In this document: one piece after another, positions 34,348-42,376 of the stretch
How the letters are laid out: each line of letters begins with the position of its first letter
How positions within the stretch are numbered: the first letter of the stretch is position 1
Source: Fibrobacter sp. UWB15
Lineage (GTDB): Bacteria > Fibrobacterota > Fibrobacteria > Fibrobacterales > Fibrobacteraceae
Direction: 5' to 3'
NCBI RefSeq assembly: GCF_900177705.1
Contig: NZ_FXBA01000004.1
Location: forward strand, 62,001-126,000
Length of the DNA stretch: 64,000 bases
Program-made: the position numbers and the translations under genes
Notes under the pieces: generated by a model
Database searches by the model: none
Told to the model about the DNA's origin: nothing
The model's input: the letters and a program-made list of their open reading frames with translations, nothing else

Positions 34348-37300
34348 TTATCTCACAAGCACCTTGCCCGAGAGCTGCTGGCTGCCGACCTTGATTCTCA
34401 CAAAGTACACGCCAGACTTCGGTGCATTCAGGCTAAACCGGTTCGTACCGGCGGTCGCCTTGAACTGGCCTGCGGCCACTTTCTTGCCATCGACACCGAC
34501 CACGGCGTAGCTTGCGCGCGCCCCGGCCAGAGCTTCGGGCGCCGTAAAGCCAAGCTGCAGCGCGCCACCCGCAAGGGTAGAGCCAAAGCCGCTGATCTTG
34601 GAAGAGGCCACCACCGCATTGCTTGCGGCCACGCGGACTTCCACCTGCTTGGCGGACTTGGCGAGCGCCACATTCATAGCCTTTTCGTCCGTAACTTCCG
34701 TCGTCACGCCCTCTGCGGTCACAAACAACTTGAGTCCCTTGCCGTTCAGTTCCTTGACGCCTTCGAACTTGAGTTTGCCATCGCGGGCAGTGTTTGCACT
34801 CACATCGAGAACCCAGCGGTATTCGTTTGCCACAGCCTTGATGCTCTTTGCAAGTTTAGCGCCCTTTTCGCTATTACGGATAGCGAGCGACACACGGCTA
34901 CCCATGCCTGCAGGCGGTTCATCGAGGCTTTCTTCGGTGCCGGCACCAATCACGTTCCAGGAATCCTGTCTGCCATAATCGTCGGCAAGAGAAACCATCA
35001 GGCTCCAAGCACCCTTGACGCCTGCGGCATCCTTATGCATCGCCTTCTTTGTCTCGTCAGCAGTTCTTGTTTCGATTTCGAAATCCGGAGCAGCAGGCAT
35101 GCGCCAGGTGGTAGACTTGGAAACCTTAGCCCACACGGCTTCGTAGGGCCCAATCACATCGTGCACCAATTCGTAACCGCCCTTAGACGGGATCCAGCGC
35201 CAGAATGCAACCTTGGTTCCATTATCGGAAGAACCCTTCTTGATGTTCACATTCCAGCCATACGGGTTAGCCACCAGGTTCCAGCCGCTGTACAGGCTAT
35301 CGAGTTCCCACACGATTTCGCTATCCCTAGAGCCGGTCGATTCGCGAATCACCAGAGGATTACCGTCAGTCGTACCGTACCAGAAACCGCGAGTGGCATC
35401 GACGCTACCACCATCATAAGCGCGGTACTGCCAGTAGTCACCCACCGGGTTCTTTTCATCCCACCAGTAGAACGCGGCATCGTCAACAGAGACCTTCATT
35501 CGGTCGAATGCGGCCAGCGAGACCATCTGCCAGCTACCCGGAGTAGTCTTGATTTCAGAGGCGACTTCGAAAGAACCCGTGTACGTCGCATCGGAGCGTA
35601 CCTTGTCGCCCACCGTCAACGTTACCGTGAACTTGCCAATCGGTGCAGGCGCAAATTCCCACTGTCCGCCGTTAACAACCGACTCCGGAATAGTGTCTTC
35701 CAGAAGCACGCCGTTTTCGCCACGCACCACCACGTAGGCCTTTGCAGATTCGTCCACGTTTTCGGTGCTGAAGGTCAAGAGCACAGCGTTGTTGCCGGAC
35801 ATTTTAATAGTCGGCGCCACGATCTTGATATCGCCCATCATGCTAGAACTGGAGACCACCTGCACGCTGCTGGAGCTTTCGGGTTCGCTCGAGCTAGAAA
35901 CTTCGACAGAACTCGAAGATTCTTCGGCACTGCTGGAACTTTCGGGTTCGCTTGAGCTAGAAACTTCGACAGAGCTCGAGGATTCCGGTTCGCTGCTGGA
36001 GCTTTCGGGCTCGCTCGAGCTAGAAACTTCGACAGAACTCGAAGATTCCGGAAGTTTTTCGTAGGTGGCCTTTACTTCGACACTCTTGGTAATCACATCG
36101 AATTTACGGTCCCAGCCAGTGAACTTATAACCATCGCGAGTCGGGTCGGCAGGCGCAACGGCTGCAGAACCGTATTCCACCCAAACTGTATCACCAATCG
36201 GGGTGTCATCATAGTCCACAAAGTTCACCGCATACACCCGCTTGGTAGAATCGTAGACCGCCGTATACACCGCATCGCCATTCACCTTGACTACTTCAGG
36301 ATCCCAGCCCTTAAATTCATAAGTGTATTCGGCAGTAGGAGCTCGCGACAAATCGACCGGCTGCGGCACAACAGCACCATATTGAATAGAATCGGGAGGA
36401 GTGACTTCAGAACCGTCATAATTCCTGAACACGATCCAGTACTTTTTCGGAACATAGGTCGCATGAACATCAAGATTCTTAGTCACGCTGAGATAAGTCG
36501 AATCATCCCAACCAGCAAAGGCATAGCCCACACGTTCCGGAGAATCCGGAGCGTTTGCGGATTCTTGATACGGCACCTTCTGATCCGTTCCAAATTGCGT
36601 ATTATCATAGTCAAAGAATCGGACCGTATACGAATTCTTGGTATAAACAGCCTTTACCGTCAGATCACTTAAAACATTGTCAAAATCTTTATCCCACGTA
36701 TTCGTAAAGGTGTAACCTTCGATTACAGGCACATTGGCTGGTGCTGTTGCGGCACCACCATGCGCAACAACCTGTTGATCAATAAGGCTATCGTTCTTAT
36801 CGACAAAGCTTACGAGGTGTTTGACTTCGCTTGGAGAAGGTTTTACAGCGTTGTACGCTCCATACTTCAAGAACGGGAGGCTGCCGTTATTATCCTTTAC
36901 AAAAGCCCATTCGTAATCGTCTGCATCGGTATAAGCGGCATTCAAGAAGCCCGCAAACTGAGAAGATTTCATGTTCTTCGTCGTTTCGGTACCGTTCTTT
37001 CGCGGGTCCGAATACTGCGTTGCAGAACCGTTTCTCACCACATAAGATATGGAGTCGCTGTTAAGCCAACCATTTGTCAGCATTTCCGTATTCAAGACAC
37101 CTATCGGCAATGTTACGGTTTCTTCGTCATCTTCACCAAAATGGTAACTAGACTTTATTTCATAGCCCTTGTTCAATTGGGCCCTACCAATCAGATAACC
37201 AACCTTTTTCTCGTAACCGACGGACGCATTATTGGCCGTGACCGAAATATCGCCCACACTGAAGGTATTCCGAACAACGGTCTTGACTTCGTTTGCTTCT

Positions 37301-39429
37301 GTATTGCCAACCAAGCCACCCACATAAAGGTAGTTGCCCGCATGCTTTCCGACAACACTGATATTGCCCTGCACAGAGACTCGGTTCATGCCGCTAATTT
37401 CGTTACATACACCGCACAAACCACCAATATTTGCAATTTGAATATTCGAGGTCGTTACGGATCCTGCTTCTTTTGCCGTATACTTGATTAGAACATCGGC
37501 ACTGCGAGCGTAAACGTCTTCAAGCACCAAGGATTTTGCGCCCTCGGTCTTGGTAAAGCCACCGAGAACACCGCCCACAAACACGTTGTTAAGGCTATCC
37601 TCGACCACAATCGAACCGTCGTAATACAATTGAGACATAGTTGCAGCCTCATTCGCAATCATGATGCTTGCAAAACCGATTATGCCGCCCACATACACGC
37701 TGTCACGAGCATGAGCTCCATTGAAAGGCTTACCTCCGTCAACAGAAGTTTTCACCTTCGAAGTAATCTGGACAAGCGACGTATCGTTCGTAAGTCCCAA
37801 ACCCTTTGTCTGGGCAATGCATGCTGAACCCACGACACCGCCTAAGTAGGTATCGGTATGGAGTCCGGCAACCTCGGCCCCCGATGCCGAAAGAGCAATC
37901 GAGCCCGCGGTTTTTACGCCCGAAACACTCAAGAAATCATCGCCATTCGCACCACCTTGGATACAGGTCGCTCCGTAACCCACAATACCACCGGCATAGT
38001 ATTGGTAAGAGCCAGGCACCTTCAAGGAATCCTTGACATCTATGCTAGACACGCTGTTTTTTACATGGACCGACGTTCCCGATTCCGTAGAATCAAGCCC
38101 GAGAATGCCACCCACCGCAATCATGTTCGGAGATGCAGCGTCGTAGATTTTACCATCGAACTTGTTGTCCGTAGCAACAAAATGGCCCGCAGTCGGCACA
38201 TTGTAATCACGCGGTACATACAAAACACCAAACAAGCCACCCATGGAGGCGCCACCAGAAATTTTTGTGGGAATAGTCTCGCCTCCCTCTTTACGCTTGG
38301 TATAGACATTCAATTTTTCTGCTGTACCACCAATGGTCTGGTAAAGTCCTGCAATACCGCCCAAAGTAGACTTGTGCCCAGTTGCATAGTCATGAACATC
38401 GACCTTAATGGAATCGCTGACAAAGGTGGCATCTTCTTCGCTTTGAGAACGGATTGCAACACCCGCAATACCGCCTAAGAATACATTATGACCTGCCGAC
38501 TGCAAAATTTCCTTGGAACCGGCATGCCCTGTAGTAATAGATACAATGTTCGAAATGTTGATATCGTCGTCACCCGTAATGTTTGAAATCGTAGAGTTCT
38601 TGACAAGTCCCACAAGGCCGCCCGCAAAAGGCGCTTGGATTGAATCATTCACAAGAATCACGCTATCGATAGTCACCAAATTCACGGCACCCACAAAAGC
38701 GCCCACCGGGTAATAATCGCTACCGTCAGTACTTTCGCCATCAATATAAATGCGAACGCCATTCAACCTGACATTCATTAGCATTACATTCTCTGCCGTC
38801 TTGAAAAACCCTACCGGCGATTCCATCGGATTTTCGCTAGTAACGCTTGCCGCATAGCAGAGGTGGCTGATGGTAAAACCATTTCCGTTAAACGAGGTGC
38901 TATCCATCATAGGAAGCGGGACGTGGTTTACAGCGCATTTGCCTACACCCGTATTGGCGGCAAATTCCTTAAGATCGATATCGGACCACAATTCGAGCGG
39001 CACCTTTCTCATAGATGCGCCACCATTGATCCATTTTTGTTCAAGCATGGTGGCCAAATTTGCCGGAGTATCTTCGACAGAGGCTATACATTCACCTTCG
39101 TTTGAAAACATCGTCACGCCGCCGCCAGGCATCCCCGGGAACGCAGAGCCACTGGTATAGTAATGGCCGATATACGCTCCATTACGCTTATATTCAGTGC
39201 CATTATAAGACAAAGACCAGTCCGTACTTGTACACGGCACAGGACCTTGGCTCAATACCAAGGTCGTTGTTCCCCCTCCCATGCCATAACCCCATCCTCC
39301 CGACTGAACAACATGGGTAATCAAGTTATAATAGGACTTCGGCGTATCTGCCACCGCCCCAGGAGCGGCAAAACCCATGCCGGTCATCACCAGTATGGTA
39401 AACAAAAATAAACCGATTTTTGTTTTCAT
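34348..39429 (-). CDS. Giant GLUG and InlB-repeat surface protein
   Basis: 1693 residues with a signal peptide ending near GFAA (~22). Residues ~140-760 hold at least eleven GLUG-type repeats (AGGLVGLV, GGIAGLY, GGLFGVL, AGGIVGYG, GGIIGFA, GGLCGVC, GGLVGNT). Residues ~860-1120 contain four Listeria-Bacteroides (InlB B / Flg_new) repeats (FVDKNDSLIDQQVVAHGG, FFDYDNTQFGTDQKVPY, FRNYDGSEVTPPDSIQYG, FVDYDDTPIGDTVWVEYG). A Ser/Glu-rich linker (~1125-1200) carries a 21-residue tandem repeat. The C-terminal ~450 residues match the module of the downstream giant protein (KTTPGSWQMVSLAAFD, GWNLVANPYGWNV, DSWNVIG, PPAGMG) and end in a sorting-type domain. It is expected on the cell surface, perhaps in substrate attachment. 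Confidence 0.87.
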   Translation of the reverse strand: MKTKIGLFLFTILVMTGMGFAAPGAVADTPKSYYNLITHVVQSGGWGYGMGGGTTTLVLSQGPVPCTSTDWSLSYNGTEYKRNGAYIGHYYTSGSAFPGMPGGGVTMFSNEGECIASVEDTPANLATMLEQKWINGGASMRKVPLELWSDIDLKEFAANTGVGKCAVNHVPLPMMDSTSFNGNGFTISHLCYAASVTSENPMESPVGFFKTAENVMLMNVRLNGVRIYIDGESTDGSDYYPVGAFVGAVNLVTIDSVILVNDSIQAPFAGGLVGLVKNSTISNITGDDDINISNIVSITTGHAGSKEILQSAGHNVFLGGIAGVAIRSQSEEDATFVSDSIKVDVHDYATGHKSTLGGIAGLYQTIGGTAEKLNVYTKRKEGGETIPTKISGGASMGGLFGVLYVPRDYNVPTAGHFVATDNKFDGKIYDAASPNMIAVGGILGLDSTESGTSVHVKNSVSSIDVKDSLKVPGSYQYYAGGIVGYGATCIQGGANGDDFLSVSGVKTAGSIALSASGAEVAGLHTDTYLGGVVGSACIAQTKGLGLTNDTSLVQITSKVKTSVDGGKPFNGAHARDSVYVGGIIGFASIMIANEAATMSQLYYDGSIVVEDSLNNVFVGGVLGGFTKTEGAKSLVLEDVYARSADVLIKYTAKEAGSVTTSNIQIANIGGLCGVCNEISGMNRVSVQGNISVVGKHAGNYLYVGGLVGNTEANEVKTVVRNTFSVGDISVTANNASVGYEKKVGYLIGRAQLNKGYEIKSSYHFGEDDEETVTLPIGVLNTEMLTNGWLNSDSISYVVRNGSATQYSDPRKNGTETTKNMKSSQFAGFLNAAYTDADDYEWAFVKDNNGSLPFLKYGAYNAVKPSPSEVKHLVSFVDKNDSLIDQQVVAHGGAATAPANVPVIEGYTFTNTWDKDFDNVLSDLTVKAVYTKNSYTVRFFDYDNTQFGTDQKVPYQESANAPDSPERVGYAFAGWDDSTYLSVTKNLDVHATYVPKKYWIVFRNYDGSEVTPPDSIQYGAVVPQPVDLSRAPTAEYTYEFKGWDPEVVKVNGDAVYTAVYDSTKRVYAVNFVDYDDTPIGDTVWVEYGSAAVAPADPTRDGYKFTGWDRKFDVITKSVEVKATYEKLPESSSSVEVSSSSEPESSSSEPESSSSVEVSSSSEPESSSSAEESSSSVEVSSSSEPESSSSVQVVSSSSMMGDIKIVAPTIKMSGNNAVLLTFSTENVDESAKAYVVVRGENGVLLEDTIPESVVNGGQWEFAPAPIGKFTVTLTVGDKVRSDATYTGSFEVASEIKTTPGSWQMVSLAAFDRMKVSVDDAAFYWWDEKNPVGDYWQYRAYDGGSVDATRGFWYGTTDGNPLVIRESTGSRDSEIVWELDSLYSGWNLVANPYGWNVNIKKGSSDNGTKVAFWRWIPSKGGYELVHDVIGPYEAVWAKVSKSTTWRMPAAPDFEIETRTADETKKAMHKDAAGVKGAWSLMVSLADDYGRQDSWNVIGAGTEESLDEPPAGMGSRVSLAIRNSEKGAKLAKSIKAVANEYRWVLDVSANTARDGKLKFEGVKELNGKGLKLFVTAEGVTTEVTDEKAMNVALAKSAKQVEVRVAASNAVVASSKISGFGSTLAGGALQLGFTAPEALAGARASYAVVGVDGKKVAAGQFKATAGTNRFSLNAPKSGVYFVRIKVGSQQLSGKVLVR
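35859..36050. repeat. 63-bp minisatellite coding for Ser-rich linker
   Basis: The sequence GAGCTAGAAACTTCGACAGA recurs (one base varies) at 35891, 35954 and 36017, an exact 63-bp period, coding a 21-residue unit of SSSS blocks with EP and VEV spacers. Unit number may vary by slippage without breaking the frame. Confidence 0.85.
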
Positions 39430-39615
39430 AAAACCCTCAACTATCTTCTTCTATATGTAAAAATACCTTAAAATTTTCAAAAAAGATAGGGGGGCGCCTC
39501 CAAAAACCCCGTGTCTGTGACATGGAACAAAAACCGCTCACATATCACACTCCACTAAAAAAAAGGCGATTTTCGCAACTCATTGTCTGACAAGCACATA
39601 TTTTACACACTTTGT

Positions 39616-39631
39616 TGTGAAAAATGTCACA
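39616..39631. promoter_or_regulatory. CRP-like binding site
   Basis: TGTGA (39616-39620), AAAATG, TCACA (39627-39631) matches the CRP-family consensus TGTGA-N6-TCACA at all ten positions. Its centre is about 60 bases before the predicted transcription start of the first barrel gene, the usual class I activator position. Confidence 0.65.
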
Positions 39632-39647
39632 CTTCACATAAAAACCA

Positions 39648-39676
39648 TTGACGTTGGCACGCATTTATGTTACATT
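39648..39676 (+). promoter_or_regulatory. Sigma70-type promoter of the barrel gene
   Basis: TTGACG (39648-39653) and TACATT (39671-39676) are 17 bases apart. AAGGAG follows just before the ATG at 39709, leaving a leader of about 25 bases. Confidence 0.75.
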
Positions 39677-39708
39677 TAGGTTACAAACATTTTATAAGGA
39701 GACTACAC

Positions 39709-40470
39709 ATGTTTAAGAAAATCGCTCTTGCAGCTGCTCTTACGGCAACCGCTTCTTTCGCAACCTGGGACTACTTCCCGGTTCAGGAAGCCCATAAGGG
39801 TCAGGCCGAAATCCACTTTGACTACATGATGCAGGACGATTGGAGCCGTGGCGCCCTCTCTGCAGGCGCTCGTTACACTATCGTTCAGAATTTTGAAGCA
39901 GGCTTGATCGTTCCGTTCGTTCTCTTCACCAGCTTCGATGGCGAAGACTTGAAGCAAGACGGTCTTTCTGACCTCCAGCTCTTGCTGCGCTACCAGTTCA
40001 TGCCGATCATGAACGCCTTCTTGGACGTTAGTCTCCCCACCTGCAACGAAGACCTCTGCGGTGAAGACGGCCCGATCGGTTTCCACTTTGGTGTGCAGTA
40101 TTCTCAGAAGTTCGGCATGGTTGACTTCGGTTCCGAACTCGGCCTCGCTCTCGAAACCAAGGGTGACGACAAGACTACGCCGCCTTGGGATCTGAACCTC
40201 GGTCTTGAAGCCGACTTCGCTGTTAGCGAAATGATCACCCCGTACGTCGGTATCGACATCAATATGCTCCTCGGTAAGGTTACCGTTGACGGCGACAATG
40301 TAGGCGAAAGCCACACTGGCGACATGGGCTTTGCTCCGTACCTCGGCCTCACCTTCAACATCAACCCGATGTTCTATGCTGGCGCCCAGGCTCAGTTCTG
40401 CTTCGGCGACGACTACTATGGCGAAGAAACTATCACCATCCTTACCGCCAAGGTCGGTGTAAACTTCTAA
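39709..40470 (+). CDS. Outer-membrane beta-barrel protein, paralogue 1
   Basis: 253 residues from the ATG at 39709, selected because AAGGAG lies 9 bases before it and a signal peptide (MFKKIALAAALTATASFA) starts there; the frame extends upstream to 39667 without such signals. The mature protein consists of alternating hydrophobic strands (ARYTIVQNFEAGLIVPFVLF, LQLLLRYQFMPIMNAFLDV) and acidic loops and ends in VGVNF, the terminal Phe expected of barrels inserted by BAM. It is the first of three tandem paralogues of 253-265 residues. One Cys pair in CNEDLCGED is unusual for a barrel. The substrate, if it is a porin, is unknown. It alone has the CRP-like site and strong promoter. Confidence 0.85.
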   Translation: MFKKIALAAALTATASFATWDYFPVQEAHKGQAEIHFDYMMQDDWSRGALSAGARYTIVQNFEAGLIVPFVLFTSFDGEDLKQDGLSDLQLLLRYQFMPIMNAFLDVSLPTCNEDLCGEDGPIGFHFGVQYSQKFGMVDFGSELGLALETKGDDKTTPPWDLNLGLEADFAVSEMITPYVGIDINMLLGKVTVDGDNVGESHTGDMGFAPYLGLTFNINPMFYAGAQAQFCFGDDYYGEETITILTAKVGVNF

Positions 40471-40495
40471 TTCGCTACAAGACAGCAATTAAAAG

Positions 40496-40525
40496 CACTC
40501 CTGATTCCATCGGGAGTGTTTTTTT
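40496..40525 (+). terminator. Terminator after barrel paralogue 1
   Basis: CACTCC (40496-40501) and GGAGTG (40513-40518), extended inside the loop by GAT/ATC, are followed by a run of seven T. Confidence 0.85.
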
Positions 40526-40566
40526 ATTAGATTATTCCATAAATTCTAAATATAAGGAGACACTCA

Positions 40567-41331
40567 ATGCTTAAGAAGATCGCTCTCGTTGCAGCAGTCG
40601 CTGCAAGCGCATCCTTTGCAACCTACAACTTCTTCCCGGTTGGTGACGCAAACAAGGGTCAAGTCGAAATCGGCGACACCTACGCCTGGCACGATCACTG
40701 GTCCATGAACCAGGTCAAGATCAATGCCAAGTACAACATCATGCAGAACTTCGAACTTTCTCTCCAAAATATCGGTTACCAGATCTGGAACGAAGATGAC
40801 CGCTGCGACGACACCAAGTCCTGCCCGGATAACGACGGCTTCAAGGCATTGACCGTGGGCGCCCGTTACCAGTTCATGCCGATTTTGATTGGCGCCTTGG
40901 ACATTCAGCTTCCGCTGAACTCCGAAGATGTCGTCGGCGACTACGACCCGTTTGGCCTGTATGCCGCTATCCAGTACACCCAGGAATTCGTTCCCAACCT
41001 GTGGTTCGGTTCCGAACTCGGTTTTGACTGGAAGTTCGAAGACGAAAAGTTTGAAGAAGGTCTCAAGATGACCATCCAGGCCGAAATTGACTACACCATC
41101 GCCTCTATCGGTCTTACCCCGTGGTTCGGTTTTGAATTCGACAAGAAGCTCACCGAAAACAAGGACGACGGACACGACGTTGGCGGCGACGACAACCAGA
41201 TTACCTTCTGGATTGGTGCCGGCTACGATATCAACCCGATGTTCACCGTAAAGGCAAACATCATTATCTCTAACGGTGACCTCGACGGCGACTACACCGC
41301 CCTTAACGGCAAGCTCGCCATCAACTTCTAA
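40567..41331 (+). CDS. Outer-membrane beta-barrel protein, paralogue 2
   Basis: 254 residues with signal peptide MLKKIALVAAVAASASFA. The mature start TYNFFPVGDANKGQVEIG parallels TWDYFPVQEAHKGQAEIH of paralogue 1, and the strands YNIMQNFELSLQNIGYQIW and ARYQFMPILIGALDIQLPL align well. The protein ends in LAINF with terminal Phe. A Cys pair (RCDDTKSCPD) sits in a loop at the position of the first paralogue's acidic loop. AAGGAG precedes the ATG. Terminators on both sides suggest that transcription is at least partly independent. Confidence 0.85.
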   Translation: MLKKIALVAAVAASASFATYNFFPVGDANKGQVEIGDTYAWHDHWSMNQVKINAKYNIMQNFELSLQNIGYQIWNEDDRCDDTKSCPDNDGFKALTVGARYQFMPILIGALDIQLPLNSEDVVGDYDPFGLYAAIQYTQEFVPNLWFGSELGFDWKFEDEKFEEGLKMTIQAEIDYTIASIGLTPWFGFEFDKKLTENKDDGHDVGGDDNQITFWIGAGYDINPMFTVKANIIISNGDLDGDYTALNGKLAINF

Positions 41332-41356
41332 TAGGTTTTGCAAACTTTTGCAAACC

Positions 41357-41388
41357 GATACCCCAGATTCCTGGGGTATCTTTTTTTT
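41357..41388 (+). terminator. Terminator after barrel paralogue 2
   Basis: GATACCCCAG (41357-41366), loop ATTC, CTGGGGTATC (41371-41380), then eight T: a perfect 10-bp stem. Confidence 0.93.
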
Positions 41389-41449
41389 ACACCCCTGGCC
41401 TAACGACTTTTACTAGATTTTAAGCCAAAACTTATCCAAGGAGTCTGGA

Positions 41450-42247
41450 ATGTTCAAAAAAATCGCACTCGCAGCGGCCCTCGTCTCTAGCGCCGCTTTC
41501 GCAACTTGGGACTTCTACCCCGTTCTCGACGGCGGCAAGGGTTCTGTAAAGGGAGGCCTCTATTACGATTGGGATCACCAGTGGTCACAAGCCGGTTTGG
41601 AACTGGGAATTCGTTACAGCGTCGTCCAGAACCTCGAACTTTCCTTGCAGGGCTGGGGCTACCAATTCTGGGGCGAATGGGACTGTAAAGGCTGCGTCGA
41701 AGGCGGCGACGGCCTTCGCGACATGACTGTGGGAATCCGCTATCAGTTCGACCCCATGGTGAACATGTTCTTGGATCTCCGTCTGCCGATTGGTAACGAC
41801 GACAAGGACTACAACGCTCTGCCCAGCGAAACAACTCCTCCTTCTAGCGACGAAGTCGCCATCTATTTGGGTGCACAATTCAGCATGAAGGTGAAAGAAG
41901 CTCCGGGCCTCAAGTTCGGTACCGAAGGTGGCCTTGACTGGGGCTTTGAACACGACAAGTATGAACGCGGCCTGGACCTCCATATCGGCGGCGAAATCGG
42001 CTATACTGTCCCGAACACCGAAATTACCCCGTTCTTCGGTCTTCAGGTCAAGTATCGTCTCTCCAACAGTTCCTACGACGGCAGCAATCAGGGCGACCGC
42101 GGCGACAAGCAGGTTAACCTCTGGCTCGGTGCCGATGCCTTCGTGATTCCGAACCAGCTTGACCTTGTGGGTAAGCTGATCGTACGTAGCGGCCGAATCG
42201 GCGGCGATGCTACCGGAATCTACGCTGGCGCTGAATTCTTCTTCTAA
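41450..42247 (+). CDS. Outer-membrane beta-barrel protein, paralogue 3
   Basis: 265 residues with signal peptide MFKKIALAAALVSSAAFA and mature start TWDFYPVLDGGKGSVKGG. Strands such as IRYSVVQNLELSLQGWGYQF and IRYQFDPMVNMFLDLRLPI correspond to those of paralogues 1 and 2, with closer similarity to paralogue 2 (the LSLQ..GYQ.W motif). It ends in GAEFFF, again with terminal Phe. AAGGAG precedes the ATG. A Cys pair (WDCKGCVEG) occurs in the same loop as in its relatives. Function unknown; a porin or maltoporin-like role is only a guess. Confidence 0.85.
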   Translation: MFKKIALAAALVSSAAFATWDFYPVLDGGKGSVKGGLYYDWDHQWSQAGLELGIRYSVVQNLELSLQGWGYQFWGEWDCKGCVEGGDGLRDMTVGIRYQFDPMVNMFLDLRLPIGNDDKDYNALPSETTPPSSDEVAIYLGAQFSMKVKEAPGLKFGTEGGLDWGFEHDKYERGLDLHIGGEIGYTVPNTEITPFFGLQVKYRLSNSSYDGSNQGDRGDKQVNLWLGADAFVIPNQLDLVGKLIVRSGRIGGDATGIYAGAEFFF

Positions 42248-42280
42248 GTCTGATTTGTCATCCCCGGCACGCCTTTTGTC

Positions 42281-42301
42281 ATGCCGGGCTTGACCCGGCA
42301 T
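42281..42301. repeat. REP-like palindrome, copy 1
   Basis: ATGCCGGG-CTTGA-CCCGGCAT, perfect 8-bp arms with a 5-base loop. It shares the ATKCCGGG-N5-CCCGGMAT form with copies at 44241 and 63967. Confidence 0.85.
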
Positions 42302-42310
42302 CTCCTTTGT

Positions 42311-42350
42311 ATTTGAAAAAAAAGCGAGCTTTTCAGCCCGCCTTTTTTTG
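42311..42350. terminator. Imperfect hairpin between convergent genes
   Basis: AAAAAAAAGCGAGC and GCCCGCCTTTTTTT form a mostly paired stem with A- and T-runs outside, placed between the third barrel gene and the solute-binding protein gene. It could end both. Confidence 0.6.
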
Positions 42351-42376
42351 TTTTGCCGTCTTCTAAGTTCTACCAA

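Noticed and set aside
35859-36050. 63-bp repeats as a CRISPR array
   Set aside because: The repeat is in frame inside a gene, with no unique spacers and no cas genes.
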